A stretch of DNA of 64,000 bases from Termitomyces sp. T153 (Eukaryota; Basidiomycota; Agaricomycetes; Agaricales; Lyophyllaceae): NCBI GenBank assembly GCA_018296165.2, contig JACKQL020000025.1, forward strand, positions 124,001 through 188,000. Direction: 5' to 3'. A program made the translations under genes and the position numbers. Below are positions 37,610 to 50,504 of this stretch, piece after piece (within the stretch, counting starts at the first letter, position 1; every line of letters starts with the position of its first letter). A model generated the notes under the pieces. The model was not told the DNA's origin and did no database searches. It worked only from the letters and a program-made list of their open reading frames with translations.

Positions 37610-37931
37610 GGAAAGAACAGTGGTGTTCTAAACGTAAATGTACTTCGTAACTGATATCAAGTAAACACATTAGACAACATTAAAGAAAACCAACATTTCG
37701 AAGTAACCGTTCGTAAGCCCCAGTTTCGTTTCCATGGAATTGTTTAAATCGGATATTGCAAGGAATATGGCAGTGTGTAGCAGATAATAGAGAGAAGCAA
37801 TTGGTCTGAATACAGAAGACCGAGGATATGAAGCCAACTCGAGCAGCGTATGTACGTAGTACACGTTCCGTTGAAAGCAATAAACACATTACTTTGCCCC
37901 AGTTGACTGAATAGTTATTAAAGACATTGAA
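37610..37931. other. Convergent 3' intergenic region
   Basis: Contains the 3' flanks of the dehydrogenase kinase and the DYRK kinase; no gene or structured element seen. Confidence 0.6.
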
Positions 37932-40900
37932 TCAAATGGCTTTCGATGATGACGACTCTGTACTTACGACAAAGCTATTCAGAGTCCTACTAGAATGGCT
38001 GGATAGACCCTGGGATTGTGAGGACCGATATGACCTCGACGATGAGCCCAATGTAGAGGCTCCATGTGACGAACTGCTTGGCGTAGTCGGACCCCCAGCA
38101 ATTACAGTCGTTCGAGCTGTCCGAGCGGTCAATGGGGTCGGCGCACTAATAAGAGACTTCTTGGGAGTCTCGTTGAGTTGCTTGGTTCTGCTGCTGCCGG
38201 ACAGGCTGGATGTAGAAGTTGTTTTCGTTGTCGACGACGGCTTTAAACGCCGGCCCGAAGTGATAAAAGGATGACGTAAGGCGGCCTGAGGTTTCATCCT
38301 CCGCTCAGGATCCCAGACAAGGCACTTTGCTATGAAGTCCAGAAAATCATCATCTGTACAACGCAAAACCTGTTGAAGGGACTTCGAGCCCGGCTTACGC
38401 CGGCGTCCCTTCGAATTGATTACTGCTCGTGGAGCACCATTAACGTCTGCAAAATGACCTGTCAGACTTTCCTAGCGGCGACGAAAATGATAAAGCGATA
38501 CCAAAGAACAACTTCTTGCGAGTACTTCGGTTGATGTATTCCTTCTCCGGGACGCCAAGGACCTCCATGATACAAGATAGCTGTTCTTGTTCGTTTTCCC
38601 CAGGGAATATAGGAAAACCAGTGTATAGCTCGGCGAGGATACATCCCAGACTCCACATATCGATAGCCATACTATAAGTCAATCCAAGGATGACCTCTGG
38701 TGAGCGATAAAACCGACTCTGAATGTATGTGTAGACTGTCTGCAATCAGCTATCGCTGATTGAACGGAAAAGGAGGGGGACATACTTCTCTCGTCATCGA
38801 AGCAGCTGCTCCCAAAATCAATTACTTTGATTGCGCTGCGTGTCGGATGTCGCAAGAGTACATTCTAGTTGGGATGGTTGAGCATCATCTCATAATTTCG
38901 GTCAGAGCTAACCTACCTCGGGCTTGAGGTCACAGTGAACAATATGGTGATGGCGCATGAGCGAAAGAGACATTAACATTTGACTTGTGAAACGCCGGAT
39001 GAGAGCAGTTGTGAATCCGACGAATCCATTGGCCTTGATGAGCTCGTAGAGGTTGATGCTCAGGAGCTCTGTGGCAATGCACAAATGATTGCGGAAATAA
39101 AAATATTCGATCATTCTCAAGACATGATGTGTTCCATCAGCGTCCTTGAAAGGGCATAGTCAGATTGAAGATTGATGTTGTACAAGTCGACTTACCCATT
39201 TCCGCAAATTATCCAAGATTTTGATTTCAACTAAAGCTTGGTGATGAAATCGTTTCTTGTTTCGGATAATTTTGACTGCCACGGCTTCCCCTGTGCAGTG
39301 ATCACGACACTGCAATACTTGTCCAAAGGAACCTTTGCCTAGCGTCTCGATGACCTCATAACGGTACGCTAAATGATCTTTGGCAACAACAAGATAGTCA
39401 CCCCTTTCGTCATCGTAACCGTAGTTGTTAGTCGAAATATCAGGTGTAGCAGGTTTCTTTTTACTTTTAGCACCAAAATAGTAAACGGAAGAGAAATCGA
39501 GGATCTCCTTGCGTTCGTAGTCCGAGAGGTATTGGGCAGAATTCCGCAGAACCGCTGGAAAAATTGAGTCACTTATGTATGAATATAGTTAATGCTCAAA
39601 CTCACAAGCAGATGAAGAAGGTGTTCCCGGTGGTAATGGTTCTGGGAACTGCAAAAGATCATCTAATTGCTCCTGAGTAGCACCAGCTGCCAATTTCTTG
39701 GCTTGTTGGCGTCGAATACAATGAAGCATTTCCTCGTCACCAAGAAGCTCTTCTTCATCTACAATGCTCGGTGCCGGAGATGGCGTAGAGAGAGATTGAC
39801 GGCTAGAAGAAGGAGAATTTGCCTGACGAATTCCATGTCCAGAATTATTTGATGACCGTGCCGTAGAGAGTGAAATCTTGGGGGTGAGTAATTTCAATTT
39901 TGACGGAGAGAGGGCAGAAAAACGATGATGGGAAGTCGACTCGATGGGTACTGCCGGAGTCGATATGGAGGCTACTGAGCCGGTAGATACTTTACGCGCA
40001 GTAAATGAAACGGAATCTCGACTACCTTTCCGTATTGTGGACGTGGTGGCAGTTGTGATAGATTGACGAGGTACACGAGATGTCGATAAGGAGGGTGATA
40101 CACGAACAGATGAATGTTTGAGTGTCTTTGCAGGTGTCTCTTCCACCTCGATGACCCCAAACTCATTTGCGATACCAGATGGGGAAGGATTCGCTGAGGA
40201 AGGTGTGGGCTCACCAAGACCAATAACGGCACTGGCTCGGCGCACACTCAAAGCGGAACCAGATCCCTTCAGGGGAGGGGAAGCCGGCGCGGAAGTACGG
40301 CTAGATATTCGAGGTATCTTGGTAGGCGTCTCTTTCGGCAGGCCAGAAGCAGAATTCATCATAGACGACGTTAGTCCCTCCTTCATCGTCTGGGAGCTGC
40401 CTGTTCCGATTGTTCCAACTGAAGGCGATCCTGCAATCGTTGGAAGATGGTTACGGCTGCGAAGGGAAGAGTCAGACTGCTTCTGCATCGAGCTCACCGT
40501 CTGAGACATTAGTCGGGAAGTCGAGGAAGCCGTTCGAGAGATTGACGCTTGTGTTGTCGGAGTCGACATTGAGTTAGAAGAGGGTTTCAATCGGGCAACG
40601 CGTTGGGCGGTCGTAGGTTCCAGAGCCGACATGTGTATCGGGGGAAGGTTTTCAGGAGACTTTGGTTTCTTGTGATCGCTGGAAGACAGCGTCTACGATC
40701 GGGATGAGTCGCGCTCTTGTGTCAAAGGAACGAATGACTTACTTTTCCTCTTTTCCTACCCCCCATCAACACAGATATCCTACTCTCGCTACGATCCTTG
40801 TCCTCTTTCTTCTGTCTTTCCTTTTCAAGCTTCTCCTGTTTAGCCTTCTCCTTCTCAGCCTCCTTCAACTTTTGGAGTTCCTTGACAGTTTCCTTTGAAT

Positions 40901-43900
40901 CGGAATGAAGACTTCTTCTGGAACTGGACTTAAGCAAGGAAGGAAGCCCGAGGCTCAACACGGACGACTTCTTGTGTTGCGAACCGGGGACGGAGGTTGA
41001 AGGCGGGTTATGCTGCTCTCGGGGAGGAGTGCTTAGTCTTTGCCGCCCAAGTGTAGACGAAATGTGTCCAGTGGAAAGAGTAGGTGACGAGGATGTTGCC
41101 GTAGACTGTGAAGAAGGTAGTTGCATGGATTGTGAGGATGAGCGGCGAAAGAAGGGGATGGAAGAAGGCGTAAGACGTTTAGATTGTCCACGACGAACAG
41201 AGGAAGAGGGGCTGAGCGGACCAGATTGGGGAATGGACAATCCAGGAGTGGTATGATTAGTATCGCCACTGGACCCTGTGCCAGCACGACTTAGGGTATA
41301 GTTATGGTCTGGTGTCTTGGAGATAGACGAAGCAGACAGCAATGCAGGAGTGCGCACCGACCCAACCGAGGACAAGGATGCCAGAGAACCAGCTGACACC
41401 ATTGCATCTGGTTGTTTGGTTTCCCAAGGTTTTGACGAAGAATTGGATGCAATCCCTTGATCCTTGGAGGTCGACTTGCGTATATGTTGACCCAATGTGA
41501 CGGCCCTAGGACTGAGAGGGAACCCTGACTTTGAACTTGTAGACGACGGTGAACTCGAGAAATTCAGATTAAGGGCACTCGAAAAGCTCCATTTCTTTGA
41601 GGGGGTCTTAGGTACAACTTGACTGAGCCGATGTGTTTGTCCTTGAGCTGAAGAGGTGGTAAGCGGTGCAGTACTTGAAAGTGAATGGACGTCAACAGAT
41701 GCTGCGCGATCTTGTATGACATCCCGATGGATGACTTTCTCTGCCTGTAAACTAGATTTCTCCTTCTCTTCTGAAACCGGCACCTGAGGGGAGTTGAAAC
41801 TACCAGACACTCCAGGGGAGCGGTAGTTCGACAGATCCTTAGGCAATGGAGGTACTGGTGGCACAACAATATCTTCAGGAGCCTCACCATTGACAAGGGC
41901 AGCAACGCGATCCTTGAGAGAAACGGCATCACTAGAATGGATGCTAGAGATGTCACTGCCAGCACTATTTCTTCTTGTCTTGTTTGGAAAATACCGACTA
42001 GAAGCCGCAGACACTGAAGTCACACTTGTGTTGGCGGACATTGAGGCCGAATCACGCGAACTTGGGGTGCTTGTATAAGTCGTTGACGAAGTAGACACAC
42101 GCTTAGGGGTAAAGCTTGAGCGAGCACTGTTTGTACCCGCTTTCTTGAGGGTCTTTTCCAAACCAAGCGGGCCGCTTGAAAGTTCATCGCTGCTAATAGC
42201 AGTCCCAGCCACATCAATGTTGCTCCCTAGGACATCCGTGATAGCGATGCCCAACCCAATACTCTGGCGCGGTTCCCGCTCTTTGATGGCAGCAATACTA
42301 TCCTTGAGAACTCCATTGGACGCTTTCAAAGAATCAACAACCCCTACTCCTTCCCATTGTCTTCCCGCAGGAGTTCCTGACCGACTGGAACTTGAACTGC
42401 GAACAAAGCTCCCGACACTGGCTCGCGACCGTGGTGTCTTTCCCGTCAAACCATCAAGTTTTTGCATGGCAGCAAATGCGGCTTCATTGTCCTGCACGAC
42501 CCAACCCTCCTGAGTACCTCGGAGTAGAGAATGACCCATGTTGGGAACAGTGTGTGTAGTTTCTTTCGACTCCTTGGGAAGAGGCGGGGTATTTGATGTA
42601 CCAGAAGTCGAGGGATGTCGAAGAAAATGTTGAATTGAAGATGAAGAGGGGGAAGGTGGGAGGCGAGAAAAATCTGGTGGGTGATTGCGACGCTGCGAGA
42701 GAAATTCTCCGCTGCTGGATCCTGACGACGTGTGCCTGGAGTGTACTTTGATCGGCGGTGATCTCAGACTGCTGTTGATAGTGAGACCGACACTCTCCCT
42801 CCGCCTTTCCTTTCCTTTGGATTCACGAGATGAAGACGAAGACGAAGACGAACTAACGTTGAGACTCCGGTGCTTCCTCGCTGACATTTTTTCTTCTTTG
42901 GTAGCTTGAGACGGGGCACGTTGTTTTGACACCAGAGTTCCGAACTGATCCATCTCAAATTCGCCTGACGATCGCTTTTTGGCCTTCCTGACTGATGTAA
43001 CATAGGCACTTGGTGGAGAAGAAGGAGGAGGAAGAGGATCGTCCTCAATTACCCCTGGTTCTGGCTTTTTCAATTCTATCACGGAAAGCAGGTCCTGAGA
43101 GTTCGTCTGTACCTCGATGGGAGGTTCGAGGATAGGAGGAGAAGGCTGTCGGGGGTACAGAATCTCTTCTCCACCACTCTCATCTGCAATCGAAGGCTGA
43201 CTGCGAAGCGGCCGGGGAGGAGGGTGTATGTCCATAGGCTGATGTTGTCTGTGAGCGAAAAAAATGAGTGTGGAGGTCGTGAGACACATACATCCTCTTT
43301 CTCTGATGGCTCGCCATCGACAGCTTCGATGGTCCAAGGACTATCAGGTGAATCCTCCTCAGCGTCCTCGGGGACCACAACGTGATAATCGTCAATCTCC
43401 TTGGGTACTTCGGGGACAGGCGGCTCAGGATGCTGATACTCAGCCCGAGCCCATCGAGGAGTCGTGAGTTCACCTACGCCTACAAGCCCACGACGATCGA
43501 TTGCCGCTGGGTCTCTTGCCGGTGTGACGGGTTCGACGGCATGTCGTTGTTCTGGCGTGGTACTGAGGCCGATAGTGGTTGTTGGGAGAGGCGGCACTGG
43601 TGATTCAGTGGGAGACCTGATTCCGAAATAATAGGGATCAAGAGTGGAAGTGACAGAAGTGGAACGCGAGACGGGGTAATCGTGGTCAGGTGGAGACTCC
43701 TCTTGCGCAGGAGAGATGTATAGACTTGGCTGCTGGAGAAAAATTGGACGATATACATGAGAATAGGACGACGGGGCATACCTGTGCCTTGAGAAGGTGG
43801 GACGACTCGCGCCCATCAGAAGGGATATCGAGGGGAGGGGGCCTGTCCTTGCTGGTGCGGAGGGTATTTGGGTGGGACTGTGGGTACGACGGGGGCGCCG

Positions 43901-43949
43901 ACATGGACGACGCGCAGAGGACGCACGACGAGATGGGGGCACCGGACAA
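37932..43949 (-). CDS. DYRK-family protein kinase with very long disordered N-terminus (Pom1-like)
   Basis: Dual-specificity kinase of the CMGC group; fungal relatives such as S. pombe Pom1 act in polarity and cell-size control. The start is set at [20 protein letters not shown] (43949). Exons then run through [15 protein letters not shown], a continuous exon of about 2.5 kb (43240-40743) and 40691-39603. The intron 40692-40742 joins GGRKRGK to [13 protein letters not shown] in frame. The N-terminal 1,400 or so residues are Ser/Pro/Thr-rich. The DYRK-homology box and Gly loop are [20 protein letters not shown] and [14 protein letters not shown]. The catalytic loop is HCDLKPENVL, the activation loop is [11 protein letters not shown]...[14 protein letters not shown] with the YxY autophosphorylation motif, followed by [14 protein letters not shown]. 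The Ser-rich C-terminal tail ends ESSSSKAI. Total about 1,900 residues. Confidence 0.9.
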
Positions 43950-44057
43950 GACGGCGAGCTCGACAGCTTCACGTTGGTCACAACCTCATGTTCCACTTTA
44001 CATTTGTTTGTCATGTGGCTCTGTACAATACAAATTTGCAGCTATTATAACGATTTA

Positions 44058-47000
44058 TCATATCAATCCTGCCCGCAGGCTCGCTAGTTCCGCCGTCAGT
44101 CGCTCGATTTCTGTAGCAACATTCAGAAATTTCCATCAATCGCCATTTTTCCACCTACCGAGATTCTTCTCCGCAAGCTCTTGCTCGGCGTCTCGCCGCG
44201 TGAACAACGCGCCCAGTTGAGAGCTCTCGTGCTGAGCCACGTATCCACTGCGTCCCCGACCGCGTTCTCGCCATTCCCGCCCCCGGTCACCGTGACGCCC
44301 CTGTTTCTCAGGCAAAAGTCTTCCCCGCAAGGGCCAGGACGAAGGCGAAGATACAGGATGAGTACTCTTCGGAGGCACATACGCAAACAGGTCTTCGGGT
44401 ATGGCGCACGTTTGAAGATTCTCAGGCGTCATCGGGAGCGTGATAGGCGTAGCTACTGGATAGCAAGGTTCTTTTATCCAGGACACGGGTGACGAGGAAG
44501 TCGATATCGGCGTCAAGGGATAGGTCGATTGCCGACGCGACCGTGTATTAACTTTTTTGTCCTCTTGTGGTTCCTGATCGGCAGGAGGGGATGGATCGAC
44601 GCCGGTCCGCTATCTACCTTTCGGTCGAAATATGAGGATGAGAACACAAAAACTCACATTTGCATTCTCGCGCAGAGCTTTTCCCTCCTTCATGCGTTGA
44701 TGACGTGCCTTGTCTCGGGCGCTCTGTTGCGCCCGTTTTCGCATGATTGCCTCCATCTGACAAGGAATTACGTGAATTCAAAATCCAGAAAAGAAGTTGA
44801 CTTGCCTTGGCATCGGTGCCCGTTGCTGCCTTGTCAGACGATACGATCGGTGGAGCGACTAATTGCAGTGTTGCCTGTTGTCTTTGTAATTTCTATCCTG
44901 CACTTAGAAGTGTTGTGAAACCGTATGATGCTGCTCACCAGGCGTTCGTGTTCCTCAGCTTGTGCCTGCAGTCGTCGCAGCGTCTCTGCACGTTTTGCCT
45001 CGACATCTACCCCAAGACGCGGAGAGACCACAGCCGCCTTCCTAGATTGCGACTTGGTCTGCCGGTATTTACCATGCCCGACTTGAGTGCCACGTTCTGA
45101 CATAGAGACCGAGGGTCCATCGTGTCGTCCTTGAGTCGTGGTATTTTGAACCGCCTCAGTCTCTCTTTGATGTACTCCGACCTCCATTTGACGCGCTTCT
45201 GTTTGAGGCACCTCCGCCTCTTTTCCATGCGATTCTAACTCTGCCTCTGCCCGTCTCTTTCGTTCCGCCTCCTGCTTAATCCCTTTCTGACGTTCTTCCT
45301 CCAGCTTTTGACGAGCCTTCATCTGCGCAGCTCTCTGAGCATCATTAGCCGCCTTCCGACGCGCCTCCTCTTGACAAGCTTCAAATTGCGCTCTCTGGCG
45401 CTCTTCCTCTTCAACTTGACGACATTCTGCTTCCCTCTCGCCAGCACTGTGTTCCTCTTCCTCGGCCTTCAATTTAGCTTGTTCCTCTTCGACTCTAGCT
45501 CCTTCCGCTGTTCGGTTTTCCTCTTCCTCCAACTGAAATCGTGCTATTTCCTTTGCACGTTCCGCCTCGGCTCGCTTCGCCGCACGCTCTTCTTTCTTCC
45601 GCGCGTTTTCGGCCGCTCGCGCGCGTTCAACTGCGATCCTTCGGGCCTTTTCTTCCTTTTCAGTCGCTCGCTTACGAGCAGCTTCAGCTTTCAGAGCCGC
45701 CTTGCGAGACAGAGGCGCGCCATCAGATTCCAACAGATAAGGAACAAATCCTTTCTGGAAACACGTTGCCTCAGGAATGTGATCTTAACAACATGGATAG
45801 CCTGCATACCTTGGTCTCCAGGATATCTTTCATGGCAACTGGCAAAGACAACGACTCCCAGCAACGCTCCACATCGTGAACCGTCGCATCCTTCAACAGA
45901 AGCTCTACAGTGGGTGCTGAGCCACTAGCGATAGCCATTTGTAATGGTGTACGCCCGTCAGCAACGGCTCTCGAAGGGTGGCAACCCTCCAATGACTTCC
46001 CGCGCCGTGATAAGAAGTATTGCACAACAGGGGTATTTCCAAAAAGAATGGCTGAATGGAAAGGAGCCAAATTATCCTTGTTGAGAGAAGATAGATTCGC
46101 GCCTCAAAGATCATCAATCTCAATGTACAAGAATGTCAAGGAAAACGACGCACCTTTATCCAAAAGGAACATAACAAGCTCGACGTCACACTTGGACGCT
46201 GCAACATGGAGCAAAGTGTTATAGTTCGTCGGGGGATCCTTTTTCTGCTGTTTCGGGACCTTCTCAGGTCCTGTAACGTCGAGTGAGTGCTTCAAAACAA
46301 TATTTCTGACGCCTGTAGAATCTCCAGAACGCGCAAGCTTCAGAAAACTAATCAGCTGGTACTTCAAGAGCCCTTGTGAAGTACACTTACTGCAAAAACT
46401 TCTGCTTGGATGGCTGCCCTTTCCTTAGCTTGGATCATCTTTCCGCGTTCTGCTTCGACTTCTTCACGTTCCTTTTGGGCACATTCAGCTTCTATGGGAT
46501 GATGAGTACAAGCAAAAAAGTCAAGTGAGAAAGACATGCCGAATTCACGGATCCTTTGTTCATATTTCTCCTTCTCTTTTCGCTGCCTTTTTTCATTAAG
46601 TGTCTCATAGTCACTTGAACGAACCCCAGAGTAAGAAAAGCTCTTTTGAAATGGATGAGAGTAGAAGCTCGTGAACGATGGACCATATCCAGATTGACGT
46701 TGAGAACGGAAACCTGATTTGATTGTTCAGCGTCGTATAAATAACATGGCAGAGTACACGCCTTTTCGACTGAAGCGGAATTCCGCATTCATAAACATCT
46801 CATAGAGCATGTACCTGCGGAACGATCAGAAAATATGTTCAATCAAAAAGTAGGGGCTTGCTTACTCGTAATAGTCAAACATATCGTCATCACTCAGATC
46901 ATCGTTGAAGTTATCCTCATCATATCCAGTTGCGAAGTCTCCACTCGATTGAGGATTTCTATAATGCCGAGTACATATTTCCCAGGCAGCACCTATCTTC

Positions 47001-47209
47001 GAGTCATGGTGAACGAGATGAGACGGCAAAGTGATAATAAAGAGTACCTCTTGAAAGCGAGCAGTAGCAGCTGCAACTTTGTCGAGATTGCGGTCGGGAT
47101 GGTGCTCAAGCGCGAGTCGCTTATAAACCCTCACGGCGCGTTCCTCAGGCGTATCTGGTGAGACACCGATGACACGGAAAGCATCGATGACCGATTGCTT
47201 TAGGACCAT
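44058..47209 (-). CDS. J-domain / ankyrin / long coiled-coil fusion protein
   Basis: Starts MVLKQSVIDAFRVIGVSPDT at 47209. The J domain has YKRLALEHHPDRN with the HPD motif that stimulates Hsp70, and continues over a 51-nt intron into RFQEIGAAWEICTRHYRNP. Next are an acidic patch (DDLSDDDMFDYY) and a helical region (EKRQRKEKEKYEQRIREF). Ankyrin-type repeats follow: NTLLHVAASKCDVELVMFLL, APFHSAILFGNTPVVQYFL and RTPLQMAIASGSAPTVELLL. Then comes a highly charged helix of about 300 residues (45733-44935). Exons continue in frame through KLQRQQATLQLVAPPIVSSD, a GC-AG intron at 44757-44805, MEAIMRKRAQQSARDKARHQ and the tail EIERLTAELASLRAGLI. Roughly 850 residues. The joining of the last four exons to the rest is my inference; two separate genes are the alternative. 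Confidence 0.75.
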
Positions 47210-47270
47210 GCCACGTTACCAAATCGCAAATAGAATATGTTACCGTTGAATATGAAAAAAAAAACGAAGA

Positions 47271-47382
47271 CTCTCCAACTGGAGAGCCACAAAGCTCGTG
47301 CCTTGTGGTCGAAATCAATATAATTTCGACTTTGTCACGTCATCGTGACTGGCCTTGTCACTCATGAGGTCGGTGATCGACC
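47271..47382. repeat. Cluster of five short perfect hairpins
   Basis: In order: CTCTCC/GGAGAG (47271-47286), CCACAA/TTGTGG (47287-47308), GTCGAAAT/ATTTCGAC (47308-47330), GTCACG/CGTGAC (47334-47349) and GGTCG/CGACC (47368-47382). Stems are 5-8 bp and loops 4-10 nt. The stems differ from each other, so this is not a simple tandem repeat. It lies 62-173 bp upstream of the J-domain gene start. Confidence 0.7.
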
Positions 47383-47744
47383 CCAAGCTATTTTCAACGG
47401 TAAGGAGGGGGCTCGAGATCCACGGTTCGGCAGCCCTCTCACCCCCACGATCAGAAGCCGGTTTCGGCATGGCGCCATAGTTTGGCGGGTGAAAGAGCCG
47501 AAGTTCCGTTTTCCAGTGCTGCTCCTCGTACATTTCGTTTCGCAACACAGGGAGCACATTAACACTCTCTCACTATGTATCACCTATCATACCTTTCTTT
47601 TGCAGAGTTATTTCATCTGCATTATTATTTTATCTTGTGTTAATTCTACTAGTGCTCTACTCTGCAAACAGGTAAGACATTGCCCCGCGCCACAGCTTTT
47701 TCGAGCTACATCCTTTGTTAAGGATGATCATTCCGACACGACGT

Positions 47745-47769
47745 GTAGCGGGTAGGGTTTTCCCGCTAC
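47745..47769. repeat. Perfect 8-bp hairpin
   Basis: GTAGCGGG and CCCGCTAC are separated by 9 bases. Confidence 0.6.
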
Positions 47770-50504
47770 GGAGTTTGAATTACCGGCAGTTGCCAGAGCT
47801 TCCGTCACCTCTGGAGAGCGACGCAGAGTTGTAACGTAGTATGTTCTGATGGGGACAGATAGTCCGATCAGTTAGTCGCGTGCAATTCCGGCGTGTTCCA
47901 TTTTAGGCAGAACCGCTACACGACCCGTGTTCGAAAATCTATTTGTAAGCCGGCAGTTCGTTTGCTCAGCTGCGCAGCTGTTCAAACGTTCAAGGCTGTC
48001 TCACCATAGATATAGAACTTTTCGTGTTCTTACTAGTATGCTCGTATTTTCCTTCCCACCACTCCCTTTCCTACTTCTGTATGTTTATATTGTTACTTTA
48101 CGATGTATGTACTTAGCCTTTCGCTCGCCGCATATCAATACACATGAGCCGCGTAAAATCGGCTCGGTTGCCGTATGGCTTCTCCTTCACTGAATATAAA
48201 TTTCATTTCATTTCATGGTTTTTATGCCTAAAATTACTTATATAATGTATAGTCGAATAATTTTCATTTTCATCTTATGAATTGTGTTCCATTGTCTAAG
48301 GACCTCGATGAATACAATGAAGCCCCCAAAAAAATTGATATTTGCATAGTTTTGGTTGGAGTCACCGGCGTAATCCACGGACGAGTGGCCAGGCCAGCAC
48401 CAGATAAAGCTTAATATTTTGCATGCATTGAATGCTTTGTATCATTCTGCTTACAGACGTCTCCGCCATGAAGCGCTGCGAGCGCTATCCATCGTTATGT
48501 ACAATCGGCCCAGGTAAATGACGAACTTGCGATAGTATGGTGAAACATTTCTTTCACCATTCCAAATAGGAGCAGAAGTGAGATTACAGTATCATCGCTC
48601 AGAGTAGATTTTCCACACCTCGCACTTAGAAATTGCATTAAAATGGGCGGTTTTGTACGCCTTGCCAATCGAACTACCGACTTGCGGAGAGGCGGGGATT
48701 GAAGGCGGTCTTGAAATTAAACAATCATCGCTTGGCGTCCTAATTGTCAATTGGAACACAAATGATGCCTTCAAAAAAGTTCCTCACTTGTGCAACCTAT
48801 CGGCATCCCACGAATTTCCCTGCGTGTATCGCCATGGTCTGCGAAAATCGTGAGCCGTTCCCATCTCTGGAATTGGGTCTCGGGTATAAGACACACTCGC
48901 TCATGCTCCACCAGAATGCTTCGGATAATGATCAGTCACACCCATTTTTCAAAGCCGTCGACCAGGGACCAAGAAACTCAACTCCCTATATATTTGTGCC
49001 CGACGCCACCCTAAGAAGGGGCAGAAGCCTGCAGGCTGGACAGGCACGCTCCCACTGACATGCACGTTCCTCACGTCAGCAGCAGGAGCTTCAGCATGGC
49101 CTTGATTCTTAATTCAGTTCCTAAGCTCTATATTTAGGCAACGGACGCTGGAAACTGAGCCCGATACGGAGAATTGTGCCTAACGGAAGGGAATTTGTTA
49201 TAGATGACACCCAGCTGTGAATCAACTCATTGATGGAACAAAATCTGGAAAGGTGATAGGATTCAGCGGTGTCGTGGTTTGGGCAGGCCAGCCGCCCTGA
49301 AAAGTCTCTCCCTCAACCCCAGGCCGAAAAGTAACGTCACATTAACGATCTGTCTGGACTACCGTCTGGCATTACTGCCAATTTTCCAACTTCTATAAGT
49401 TGAGTTCCATGTAAATGGACAGGGATCGCTCTCGTGACAAGACGCCACCAGCCGTTGAGCAGCAAGGACCAGGACAGCCACCTGGAAGTCCTGTCCAAAT
49501 CTTATAGTTGTTGGAATACTGGACTATACCGCCGGGAGCTGGCATCAGAATTGTGATACCAAACATAATTGTGACACCAAAACAAAAGCGGCAGAGAAAA
49601 TTGAAACTGAGTCGTTCAAAAGTGCGTCCATGATTACATGACATGCGTCTTGACACCTGAAGAACATAAAGTGCTAGGAATGTAACGACAAACGAGTGTG
49701 AAATGTCGTGATGAAGATTCAGGTCCATGACAAGGATATTTGAATACCATAGCGAGCACGATTCCGGTATGTGAAGGAACTCTGGAACACCGGCAGCTAT
49801 CTTGAGCTTTGGGGGTGTGGCGAGAAGAGAATGCCATCACTACAGCAGAGGACCTCTTAGGAAGCTCGATTGTCGTTCTCAGATCCCATGTGGTCGACTT
49901 GAGTAGCTCACACCGTCTTGGGCGGAAAAAGTGTGACCATGTAACATAATCGTTAGCGCACTGCGATCGGGAAGCTGGCAAATGGGTTCAAGACCGAGTG
50001 AGTCTGTGTTATGCCGGATGCAAGGGCCTCAAGGCGCCATGTTGACCGATGAAAAAGAGTGTTGACGGTAGAGGCATACACGTCTTCCTTGTTTGGACGG
50101 AGAGAATGGCAAGCTTTTGGATCTATGTATGTAGTACAACGACTGTCCTTGAAAAGGAAGCGTCCCCGAGGCTATTCCAACACGCGGAGATGTTGAATGG
50201 TGAGATACGCCTGGGAGGCGACCCGTCGACTGGCATGTGTGCGCCACGAGTATGCAAAGATTAGATCCTTATATATTAGATGTGTATTGTTGAGTTGTTT
50301 GACAGAGACCCCCTTTCTGCTTCTGTCCGTGCCTTCTTCCATCGATAGCTTTTCTCCTTGTATTTTCTTTTTTCTTATTCCCATCACCCTACCATACCCT
50401 CTTTCCACTCTCCATTTCTAGGTATTGATGTCCCTTATTCACTATTCGTTTTCACATACTCAGCCTGTCTGTTATGTCAGCTGTCCGTTCTTCGACGCCG
50501 CAAG

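Larger units (their letters stand above)
47210..50504. other. Long intergenic region
   Basis: About 3.3 kb with no convincing gene. 47271-47382 holds a cluster of short perfect hairpins (listed separately), and 47745-47769 another hairpin. The rest (48200-50300) has only short chance frames; some segments may be old element remnants, but I identify none. The last 230 bases are the pyrimidine-rich 5' flank of the Zn2Cys6 gene, with a likely 5'-UTR. Confidence 0.6.

Noticed and set aside
40722..43337. The 871-codon open frame as an independent gene
   Set aside because: It splices at both ends in frame into the DYRK kinase N-terminal region.
44834..44860. A stop that would end the ankyrin gene (ISRSTDRIV or RQHCN ends), with a separate small gene at 44756-44058
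   Set aside because: Using the ATAG acceptor and a GC-AG intron gives one continuous coiled-coil reading frame; kept as the alternative model.
47315..49058. Frames of 60-136 codons in the long intergenic region, and B-box-like ttcgaaaat near 47930
   Set aside because: No domain matches and no full tRNA cloverleaf could be drawn.
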